In this document: piece by piece, positions 16,141 to 23,534 of the stretch
Numbering within the stretch: position 1 is the first letter of the stretch
Layout: each line of letters starts with the position of its first letter
DNA from: Planctomycetota bacterium
GTDB lineage: Bacteria > Planctomycetota > UBA1135 > UBA2386
Direction of reading: 5' to 3'
Assembly: GCA_016716265.1 (NCBI GenBank)
Contig: JADJWQ010000006.1
Span: 310,001-374,000, forward strand
DNA length: 64,000 bases
Position numbers and translations under genes: made by a program
Notes under the pieces: model-generated
What the model saw: only the letters and a program-made list of their open reading frames with translations
Databases searched by the model: none
What the model was told of the DNA's origin: nothing

Positions 16141-18915
16141 ATGACGAGCACGCATCCGACCCTGGCCGACCTCCAGGCGCTCACCGCCGAAGAGCCGTTC
16201 GTGCGCGCACTGGCGCGCGGCCTGCTCGGGGGCGACGCGGCGGCGGCCGACGACGTGATCCAGCAGACCTGGCTCGAGGTGTTGCGGCGCGGTGCGCCGG
16301 ACGCCCTCGCGCGGCGGGGCTGGCTCGCGCGCGTCGTGCGTACGCGGGTCCGGAACCTGCGGCGCGGTGAGGCCCGGCGCAGCGCGCGCGAGCGCGAAGC
16401 GGCGCGGCCCGAGGCGGTCCTCGCCCCCGACGAGTTCCTGGCGCGCGCCGAGCAGCGCCGCCAGGTCGTCGCGGCGGTCGCCACCCTGCGGGAGCCGTAC
16501 CGGACCGCGATCCTGCTGCGCTACCTGGAAGGTCTCACTCCGCGCGCCATCGCGGCGCGCCTCGGGGTGCCGCGCGAGACGGTGGCGACCCGGCTCAAGC
16601 GCGGGCTCGCGCTGTTGCGCGAGCGCTTCGACCAGACGCACGGCGGGAACCGCGAGGTGTGGATCGCCGCGCTCGCGCCGTTGGCCGTGCCGGCGCGGGG
16701 CGCCGTGGGTGGGAGCGCGCTCGTCGCGAACCTGTTCGGCCTCGTGGCCGGGCTCTCCGCGATGAAGTACATCATGATCCTGGCAGGGGCCGCGATGGCG
16801 CTGGCCCTGTTCTTCTCCCGTTCGGCGGGCGACTCGCCGGAGCCGGTCGATCCGCGCGCCGGTGATGCCGTCGCCGCACGGCCCGACCACGCGCGCGACC
16901 GTCGCGATGCTGACGCGCCCACGCGCGTCGCGATCGCAGACGCGGGCGCGTCGACGGCGGCAGCCGGTCCGGCCGTCCCGATCGACGCGGCGCCCGAGCT
17001 CCCGTCGACCGCGGCGCTCGTCGGCCGCGCAGTGACACCGGACGGCGCACCCGCGGCGACGCGAGCCTGCCGGCTCTACTCCTTCGATCCGCTGACCGGC
17101 TTCGGGAGCGTCCAGGACCCGCGGCTGCCCTCGGCGATGGCCGGGCCGACCTGGATCGACACCGTGACCGACGCCTCCGGGCGGTTCGAGTTCGAGCGCG
17201 TGCCGCCGGGTGGACTGCACGCGCTGTGGCTGGCGCACGACGGTCCGCACGCGACGTGGCTGCCCCTGCCGTCGACCCCCGGCGCCGGCGAGCGCGTCGA
17301 CCTCGGCACCGTCGTGCTCGAGACGCACGGCGCGATCACCGGGGCGGTGGTCGGACCCGACGGCGAGCCGGTCGTCGGGGCCGACGTATGGGCGCTCGAC
17401 CTCCCCGGCGCGCTGTTCGGCCTCGCGCCGTTCGATCGGGTCGAGGCCGACGGGGCCTTGCTGGTCGCGCTGCCGGTGCCGCAGCCCGACGCGCGTGGCG
17501 CCGTCGCCGCCCTGGAGGTCGCCGAGGCGGTGCGCGACCATCTCCAGGCGTGGGTGCTGCAGGCGCCCGCCGACGCGGCATTCCAGGTCCTGCCGTTCCC
17601 CGCGTGGCTGTCCCGGCTGGTGGATGCGCTGCCACGGCCACACACGCGGACCGGCGCGGACGGCCGCTTCGCACTGGCCGGCGTGGCCGCCGGCGACAAC
17701 CTGCTGGTGGTCCGCGGCGCCGGGCTCGCGCCCGGCGGGCGCCCGCGCGTGCCGGTGCGCGCCGGGGCGGTGCGCGACGTCGGGGTCGTGCGGCTCGCCG
17801 CCGGGGATACCACCTGCGTGCGCGTGCTCGACGCCGACGGCGCACCGGTGGCCGGCGCCGAGGTGCGGATCGCGGCGCGACCGCAGCTCGGCCTCACCGG
17901 CATCCTGTTCGCCGGCGCGCCTCGGCGGGCGGACGCCGAAGGCACCGTCGAGTTCGCGGGGCTGCCGCGCGGGAACTACGTTGTCGCCTACCGGCGCGCG
18001 GCCGGCGACGGCTTCGCGACGTTCGGCCCGGTGGGCGCGGGCGAGGACGTCGCCGTGCGGCTGCCCGCGGAGCGCGTGGTGCAGCTCGAGGTCTCGGCCG
18101 GCGCCGGGGTCGAACTCGAAGCCGTCGAGATCCAGGTGCGTGCGGGACCGCCGTTCGGCGAGGCGACGGCAGCGGGCATGCAGCCGGTGCTCGACCCCGC
18201 CCGCCACGTGGCGGCGCTCGACGCGACCGCGGACGGCGCGCGCCGCTTCGCGCTGCGCGGCCTGCATGCCGGCGTGCACACCATCGCGGTCCGCGCGCCC
18301 GGCGCGGTGCCGGCGATCACCGTGGCCGTTCCCGGACTCACCGGTCCCGAGGACGTGCTGCGGGTCGCGCTCGAGCCCGGCGTCGACCGCACGGTCGAGG
18401 TCGTCGACGAACAGGGGCGCGCCGTCGCCGGGGCCGAGGTCCTGCTGGCTTCCGACTTCGAGCCGTCCCCGCTCGCGGTGTCGATGCTCGTCGCCTACGG
18501 TGGCGTGAGCGGCTTCCGTTGGCTGCCACGCACGGGCGGCACGACCGACCCGGCCGGTCGCGTGGTCGTCGAGGGCGCGGCGCGTTCGCGGTGGTCGCGC
18601 GGCACCCGGCGCGCGGCGTCGCGGTCGTGCGCGGCGACGACACCGGCGGCGACGCCGCCACGCAGGTGCGCGTCGTGCTCGCCGCGCCCGGCGCGATCCG
18701 GGGCCGGCTCACGACGAACGGCGGTCCCCCGCCACATGGCGCTTGGCAGCTCGTCGCACGGCTGGTCGACGACGACGGCCTGCTGCCCGACGTCGAGCGG
18801 CGGGCGCGGCCCGCGCCCGACGGGACGTTCCGCTTCGTGGGGCTCTCGCCAGGCCGCTGGGCAATCAACGTCGCCGCCGTCGAGGGCGCACCGCCGACCT
18901 CGCTCGGCACGCTGA
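16141..18915 (+). CDS. sigma-70 family factor fused to membrane helix and beta-sandwich repeats (5' part, frameshifted)
   Basis: The N-terminus is an ECF-like sigma factor: region 2 at about 15-75 (DDVIQQTWLEVLRR) and region 4 at about 110-160 (LREPYRTAILLRYLEG, then a helix-turn-helix with TPRAIAARLGVPRETV). A single membrane helix follows at 208-226 (MKYIMILAGAAMALALFF). Next come repeated carboxypeptidase-regulatory-like modules with the recurrent pattern 'DxxGRFxFxxVPPG' and 'GxPVxGAxV'. The sigma part should be cytoplasmic and the repeats extracytoplasmic. Near 18577-18583 the frame breaks: homology continues in the -1 frame to 19823, so the last 110 residues of this frame are out-of-frame Arg-rich sequence. 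The simplest explanation is one missing G in GCGGCGCG. The intact protein would have about 1227 residues. Confidence 0.85.
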   Translation: MTSTHPTLADLQALTAEEPFVRALARGLLGGDAAAADDVIQQTWLEVLRRGAPDALARRGWLARVVRTRVRNLRRGEARRSAREREAARPEAVLAPDEFLARAEQRRQVVAAVATLREPYRTAILLRYLEGLTPRAIAARLGVPRETVATRLKRGLALLRERFDQTHGGNREVWIAALAPLAVPARGAVGGSALVANLFGLVAGLSAMKYIMILAGAAMALALFFSRSAGDSPEPVDPRAGDAVAARPDHARDRRDADAPTRVAIADAGASTAAAGPAVPIDAAPELPSTAALVGRAVTPDGAPAATRACRLYSFDPLTGFGSVQDPRLPSAMAGPTWIDTVTDASGRFEFERVPPGGLHALWLAHDGPHATWLPLPSTPGAGERVDLGTVVLETHGAITGAVVGPDGEPVVGADVWALDLPGALFGLAPFDRVEADGALLVALPVPQPDARGAVAALEVAEAVRDHLQAWVLQAPADAAFQVLPFPAWLSRLVDALPRPHTRTGADGRFALAGVAAGDNLLVVRGAGLAPGGRPRVPVRAGAVRDVGVVRLAAGDTTCVRVLDADGAPVAGAEVRIAARPQLGLTGILFAGAPRRADAEGTVEFAGLPRGNYVVAYRRAAGDGFATFGPVGAGEDVAVRLPAERVVQLEVSAGAGVELEAVEIQVRAGPPFGEATAAGMQPVLDPARHVAALDATADGARRFALRGLHAGVHTIAVRAPGAVPAITVAVPGLTGPEDVLRVALEPGVDRTVEVVDEQGRAVAGAEVLLASDFEPSPLAVSMLVAYGGVSGFRWLPRTGGTTDPAGRVVVEGAARSRWSRGTRRAASRSCAATTPAATPPRRCASCSPRPARSGAGSRRTAVPRHMALGSSSHGWSTTTACCPTSSGGRGPRPTGRSASWGSRQAAGQSTSPPSRAHRRPRSAR

Positions 18916-19823
18916 TCGAGGCGATGAGCCCCTCGATCGGGTGGTGGCGGCAGGCCGAGCTGTCGCGCACGGTCGACGTGCCCAGCGGCGGTGAGATCGC
19001 GCTGCACCTCGACACCGACCCGCTCGCGGCGGCCGACGGAGTCGTGCCCGCCGCGCTGCGCGTGCTCGCAGTGCTCGACGGCGCACCGGTGTCGGGAGCG
19101 TCGCTCGTCGCGAGCGTGCCGGCCGACGACGACCGCACCCGGGACTTCGTGGTCGGCACGACCGACATCGCGGGAGCACTCGTGCGCGACGGCGTGCGCC
19201 GCACACCGTTCGGGCTCGGCCTCGAGGTCGACGGACTGGGCTGGAGCCGCACGGTCGAGCCCGGGCCGGCGGGCGACGTCGACGTGTCGTTCGTGGCCAC
19301 GACCGGATCGCTCGCCGTCGCCGTGCTGGGCTACGACGGTCTGCCGGCCGTCGACCACGAGGTCGCGCTGGCCGGCGCGCCGGATGCGGGCGGCCTGGTG
19401 CACGCCTACGCGATGACCGGGCCGGACGGGGTGGCCCGGCTGCGCGCCCCGGTGGGTTCGTCCTACACGCTGCGCGTCGACGGCGACCGCGGCCGCCGGC
19501 ACCTCGCCGGGATCGCGGTCGCCGCCGACAACGCTCGTCTGGAGGTCGCGCTGTCGACGGCGGGCGTGCTGGCCGGGCGCGTGCTCGCGGCCACCGGCCC
19601 GCGCATCGAGCGCATCTTCGCCGTCGCCGCGGATCGGTCGTCGTTCTGCTCGGTGCCGGTGCGCGAAGACGGCTCGTTCGTCATCACCGGGCTCGATGCA
19701 GGGACCTTCGCACTCGAGCTCGGCGCGGGCCGCGAGCGGTTCGCGGCCAGCCCTGCGGAGGTCGACGTCGGCGCCGAGGGGCGCGTCGGCGTGCTGCTGT
19801 CGGTCGGCGACCGGCAGCGCTGA
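18580..19823 (+). CDS. continuation of the sigma-factor fusion after the frameshift (3' part)
   Basis: This frame continues the exported half of the preceding gene without loss: AFAVVARHPARGVAVVRG completes the module interrupted in the first frame, followed by further modules (APDGTFRFVGLSPGRW, REDGSFVITGLDAGTF). It ends at the TGA at 19821-19823. The first ATG in this frame after the break is at 18924, with no good ribosome-binding site, so independent translation seems unlikely. Either the assembly lacks one base, or the gene is recently broken, or ribosomes shift frame here. About 415 residues belong to this part. Confidence 0.75.
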
Positions 19824-20156
19824 CCCTGCACCCCGCCCGCCGCCGCAGTGTCGAGCGCGCGGAACGCGGCGCGAGGGAATCCGTGAACGGACCGCTGGCG
19901 GCGGCTCGCGACCCGGCGTCGACGCAGCCGCGGAGGTGACGAGCCACCGCGCGACTGCAACCGGCCGGAGCGAGCAGCCGCCGCGCCGCGCCGCGACCAC
20001 CACCGGCCTCGCGATCGTCGCGCACGACAGCGTCACTCCCGACCGCGACCACCGGGACCGCGGCGATCACGATCGGGACAACGGGGTCAACTCGGCCGTG
20101 CCGAACGGCTACTGTGCGGGGCTGGAGCGCGCGGTCCCCGCGTCGCCCGAAGCGCC
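19824..20156. other. 333-bp gap before the PNP-like gene
   Basis: I see no gene in it. A TACTGT hexamer at 20110-20115 is a possible -10 element for the PNP-like gene; otherwise nothing stands out. Confidence 0.55.
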
Positions 20157-20993
20157 ATGGTCAGCCCCTCCGACACCCCGCTCCGCCGCCGCGCGCTCGC
20201 CGCTGCCGAGGAGCTCCTCGATCGACTGGGTGGCGTCCGACCGCGCGTCGCCATGCTGCTCGGGACCGGTCACTCGTCGATCTCGAACCAGCTGAAGAAG
20301 CGCACCGTCCTGCAGCGGCCCGACCTGCCGCGCGGGCTCGTGCTGGCAGAGGAGTCGCACCTGGTCGCCGGCGAGCTCGACGGTGTGCCCATCCTGGTCG
20401 GCGACCCGCCGCTCGCGCCGCACGACGGCCACGGGCCGTTCGAGATGACCTTCCCGATCCGCGTGCTGCGCGCGATGGGCGCCGAGCTGCTGATCCTGAC
20501 CGCCGGCGCGGCGAGCCTGTCTCGCCAGCTCGAGCCCGGCTCGATCGCGGTCGTCGAGGACCACCTGAACTTCGCGAACGTGCAGCCGCTGCAGGGCCCG
20601 CACGACGCCGAGCTCGGCCCGCGTTTCCCGGACATGTCGAACCCGTACCCGGTGCGCTGGCGCAAGCTGGCGCGCGACGTCGCGAACGAGATCGGCATCA
20701 ACTGCCTCGAGGGCGTGTTCGCGGCGGTGCCGGGGCCGAGCCTGCCGACCCGCGCCGAGTACCGCTTCCTGCGCCGGGCTGGCGCCGACCTCGTCGGCAT
20801 GTCGCTGGTGCCCGAGGTGATCGCCGCCGTGCACTCCGGCCTCGACGTGCTCGCGCTGGTCGGCGTCACGCAGTTCGTGCAGGTCGAGAGCGCCATACCC
20901 GTGGCGATCGAGGAGATGCTCGACGCCGCCGACCTCGCCGCCCCGCGCATGGCCAGCATGCTCGCCGGCATCGTCGCCCGCATGTCGTCCTGA
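20157..20993 (+). CDS. purine nucleoside phosphorylase family protein, active site not conserved
   Basis: The 278-residue protein aligns along its length with trimeric PNP (GPRFPDMSNPY; GADLVGMSLVPEVIAA). Compared with the human enzyme as I recall it, most catalytic positions differ: the RFHMYEG segment (Arg84, His86, Tyr88) reads LAPHDGH, GPSFET (Glu201) reads GPSLPT, ITNKV (Asn243) reads VTQFV, and the His257 position holds Ile. The N-terminal GSGLGG phosphate loop reads GTGHSS. Met219-Ser220 are kept. The fold is therefore clear but phosphorolysis of purine nucleosides is doubtful; it may act on another substrate or be non-catalytic. It is 13 nt upstream of purN and probably co-transcribed with it. 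Confidence 0.8.
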   Translation: MVSPSDTPLRRRALAAAEELLDRLGGVRPRVAMLLGTGHSSISNQLKKRTVLQRPDLPRGLVLAEESHLVAGELDGVPILVGDPPLAPHDGHGPFEMTFPIRVLRAMGAELLILTAGAASLSRQLEPGSIAVVEDHLNFANVQPLQGPHDAELGPRFPDMSNPYPVRWRKLARDVANEIGINCLEGVFAAVPGPSLPTRAEYRFLRRAGADLVGMSLVPEVIAAVHSGLDVLALVGVTQFVQVESAIPVAIEEMLDAADLAAPRMASMLAGIVARMSS

Positions 20994-21006
20994 GCGGGAG
21001 CTCGCG

Positions 21007-21606
21007 ATGGAAGTCTCGGACCCGACGGCCGCCACATCGAAGCCGCGCATCGGCGTGCTGCTGTCCGGTGGCGGCCGCACCCTGCAGAACCTGCTCGATC
21101 GTGCCGCGCTCGGCACGCTCGCCGGAGTGGTCGTCTGCGTGGCGTCGAATCGCGCCGATGCGTTCGGTCTGGAGCGCGCCCGCCGGGCCTCGCTGCCGAC
21201 GCTCGTCAGCCGCGACGACGCGGAGATCTACGCGTTCCTCGAATCGCACGGCGCCGAGCTGCTGTGCCTGTGCGGCTATCTGCGGCTGCTGTCGATCCCG
21301 CCGCATTGGCGCGGCCGCGTGCTGAACATCCACCCCGCCCTGCTGCCGCGTCACGGCGGCAAGGGTTACTACGGCGACCGCGTGCACGCCGCCGTGCTCG
21401 CGGCCCGCGACACCGAGTCCGGCTGCACCGTGCACTACTGCGACGACCGCTACGACACCGGCGCGATCGTGGTGCAGAAGCGCGTGCCGGTGCTGCCCGG
21501 CGACGACGTGCACATGCTCGCGGCGCGGGTGTTCGAGGCGGAGTGCGAGGCCTACCCCGAGGCGATCGCGCGGTGGTCGCGCACTCGCGGTGCCGACCAG
21601 CGCTGA
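21007..21606 (+). CDS. purN: phosphoribosylglycinamide formyltransferase
   Basis: PurN transfers a formyl group from 10-formyl-tetrahydrofolate to GAR, the third step of purine synthesis. The product has 199 residues, the usual size. Visible are LLSGGGRTLQNLL near the N-terminus (usually SGxGSN), the catalytic NIHPALLP block and the DDRYDTGAIV block carrying the catalytic Asp. It follows the PNP-like gene closely, with an imperfect GGGAG ribosome-binding site at about 20996. It converges on the antiporter gene, and a 15 bp tandem repeat fills the gap. Confidence 0.9.
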   Translation: MEVSDPTAATSKPRIGVLLSGGGRTLQNLLDRAALGTLAGVVVCVASNRADAFGLERARRASLPTLVSRDDAEIYAFLESHGAELLCLCGYLRLLSIPPHWRGRVLNIHPALLPRHGGKGYYGDRVHAAVLAARDTESGCTVHYCDDRYDTGAIVVQKRVPVLPGDDVHMLAARVFEAECEAYPEAIARWSRTRGADQR

Positions 21607-21615
21607 CGGCCGGGC

Positions 21616-21660
21616 TCAGGTCGTGCGGGCTCAGGTCGTGCGGGCTCAGGTCGTGCGGGC
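21616..21660. repeat. 15-bp tandem repeat anchored on the antiporter stop codon
   Basis: On the minus strand the last five codons of the antiporter gene (GCC CGC ACG ACC TGA, read ARTT-stop) occur three times in tandem. The in-frame TGAs lie at 21646-21648 (the real stop), 21631-21633 and 21616-21618. The array fills the gap between the converging purN and antiporter genes. Confidence 0.93.
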
Positions 21661-22632
21661 GCCGGCGATCAGGAGCGCCGTGTAGGTGGCGAACGCGAGC
21701 AGCAGTACGAGCCCCTCGGCGCGGTTGACGCGCATGCCGGACCGCATCAGCGGGAACAGCAGCAGAGTCGCGCCGAGCAACCACCAATCGTCGCGCGCGA
21801 CGATCTCGCGCGGCACGTCGATCGGACAGATCGCCGCGGTCCCGCCACCGATCGCCAGGATGTTGAAGATGTTCGAGCCGACGATGTTGGTGACCGCGAT
21901 GTCGTCCTTGCCGCGCCGGGCAGCGACCACCGACGTCACGAGCTCCGGCATGCTGGTGCCGGCCGCGACGATCGTCAGGCCGATCACCGTCTCCGCCACG
22001 CCGAGGTCGCGCGCCAGCCCGGTGGCGCCATCGACGAGCAGCGCCGCGCCGGCCGCCAGCAGCGCCGCGCCGACGACCACCGCCAGGCCGTTGAGCAGCA
22101 GCGCCATTCCGCCGCGGGAGCCGAACGACGCGGTCTGCACGCTGGCGAACTCGTCCCGTTCGACCGGCGCCAGATTGCGCCGCGCGATCCACACCGCGTA
22201 GCCGACGAAGGCGACGAGCAGCGTGAGCAGCACGAAGCCCTCGCCGCGCCCGAGCCGCCGGTCGCCGGTCATGACCATGAGCAGCACGGTCGCCCCGAAC
22301 ATCACCGGCCATTCGAAGCGCACCGTGTTGCCGAGGATCCGCAGTGGCCGCAGCAGCGCGGTGAGCCCGAGGATCGCCGCGATGTTGAAGATGTTGGAGC
22401 CGACGATGTTGCCGACCGCGATGCCGGGGCTGCCGGCCAGCGCGGCACGCACCGACACGACGAGCTCCGGCATCGACGTGCCCGCGGCGACGACCGTCAG
22501 CCCGACGACCGCCGGCGCGATCCGCGCGAGCAGCGCGAGCCCGCTCGCGCCGCGCACCAGCGCCTCGCCCCCAACGACGAGCACCGCGAGCCCCGCCACC
22601 GCCAGACCGACGTCGTGCAGCATGACCGGCAT
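21646..22632 (-). CDS. calcium/sodium antiporter, CaCA family (YrbG-like)
   Basis: Inner-membrane cation exchanger of 328 residues, the normal size for YrbG-type antiporters. Two inverted alpha repeats are clear: GTSMPELVVSV with GNIVGSNIFNIAAI in the first half, and GTSMPELVTSV with TNIVGSNIFNILAI in the second. About ten hydrophobic segments are present. The acidic residues in both GTSMPE motifs, which bind Ca, are intact. Either of two ATGs (22632 or 22623) could start it. It sits 38 nt downstream of mrfB on the same strand. Confidence 0.92.
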   Translation of the reverse strand: MPVMLHDVGLAVAGLAVLVVGGEALVRGASGLALLARIAPAVVGLTVVAAGTSMPELVVSVRAALAGSPGIAVGNIVGSNIFNIAAILGLTALLRPLRILGNTVRFEWPVMFGATVLLMVMTGDRRLGRGEGFVLLTLLVAFVGYAVWIARRNLAPVERDEFASVQTASFGSRGGMALLLNGLAVVVGAALLAAGAALLVDGATGLARDLGVAETVIGLTIVAAGTSMPELVTSVVAARRGKDDIAVTNIVGSNIFNILAIGGGTAAICPIDVPREIVARDDWWLLGATLLLFPLMRSGMRVNRAEGLVLLLAFATYTALLIAGARTT

Positions 22633-22670
22633 CAGACCGCAACGCGCGCGGTGTGCAAGGATCGCCGTCG

Positions 22671-23534
22671 TCACGAGCGGCCGAGCAGCCCGAGCAGCGC
22701 GACCAGCGACAGCACGTCGTCGCGGTTGTGCGCGAGCACGCGGTCGACCGGACCGGTCCCATCGCGCAGCCAGTCGAGCCAGGCGCGCGGCGCCTCGCTG
22801 CCCGGCAGGTCGTCGCGGCGGTGCAGCGCGAGGCGACGCTGCTCGATGGTCCGCAGCCGGCAGTCGGGGAGCTCCTCGCCCCACGCGCGGCGCGCGCAGT
22901 GGTAGAGATCGAGGTGGCGCGGCTGCAGCACCGGCGCCGCGTCGATGCCGTGCAGCACCATGCGGCTCGCGAGGCGGTGGCGGTCGAAGCTCTTGCCGAC
23001 GTAGCTGACGAGCAGCGGTCGCTCGGCGATCCGCGCCAGCACGTGCCCGAGCGCGCCGGGCTCCTCGTCGAAGCGGCGCAGGAACACCTGCTCGAGCACC
23101 AGCTCGGCGCCGTCGAGGAACGCCATGCCGGTCAGGAACACGGTCGTGCCGGCGGCGGCCGCCAATCCGGTCGTCTCGGTGTCGACGAACAGGCACTCGT
23201 CGACGCCCGCGGCCGCGAACGACTCGTCGCGCCCCCACCGCGCCAGCGTGCTCCAGTCCGCGCGGCGCACGGCGTCGAGCGGAACCGAGCCGTGCCGCCG
23301 CGCGAGCGGAATGCGCTCCTTGATCACGAAGCACGCACCCCGCTCGTTGCTGCACTCCTCGCCCGGCGGCAGCTCGACGATCGGCGCCGGCTTGCCGGCC
23401 GCGCGCTCGGCGCGCCGCGCCAGGTACGCACGCAGGCCGGCGCCCGGCCGCACCGGCGGCACGGCCGGCTCACCGGCGGACGGCCCGCGGTCGCCGAGCG
23501 CGCGCTGCAGCTTCTTGCGCAGGTCACCCGCCAC
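22671..23534 (-). CDS. mrfB: RNase H-like exonuclease, MrfB/YprB family
   Basis: MrfB is a DnaQ/RNase H-like exonuclease that works with the helicase MrfA in repairing mitomycin-type DNA damage, as described in Bacillus subtilis. The 287-residue protein has an N-terminal 110 residues of linker, then the nuclease domain: FVDTETTGLA (catalytic Asp and Glu), a YVGKSFDRHRL segment, and HNRDDVLSL carrying the last catalytic Asp. It overlaps the end of mrfA by 11 nt, which supports co-translation and the pairing. The tetratricopeptide part of Bacillus YprB is absent. Confidence 0.82.
   Translation of the reverse strand: MAGDLRKKLQRALGDRGPSAGEPAVPPVRPGAGLRAYLARRAERAAGKPAPIVELPPGEECSNERGACFVIKERIPLARRHGSVPLDAVRRADWSTLARWGRDESFAAAGVDECLFVDTETTGLAAAAGTTVFLTGMAFLDGAELVLEQVFLRRFDEEPGALGHVLARIAERPLLVSYVGKSFDRHRLASRMVLHGIDAAPVLQPRHLDLYHCARRAWGEELPDCRLRTIEQRRLALHRRDDLPGSEAPRAWLDWLRDGTGPVDRVLAHNRDDVLSLVALLGLLGRS

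Noticed and set aside
15778..18279. 833-codon minus-strand frame opposite the sigma fusion
   Set aside because: His/Arg/Gly-rich antisense frame; the plus strand has sigma and beta-sandwich motifs.
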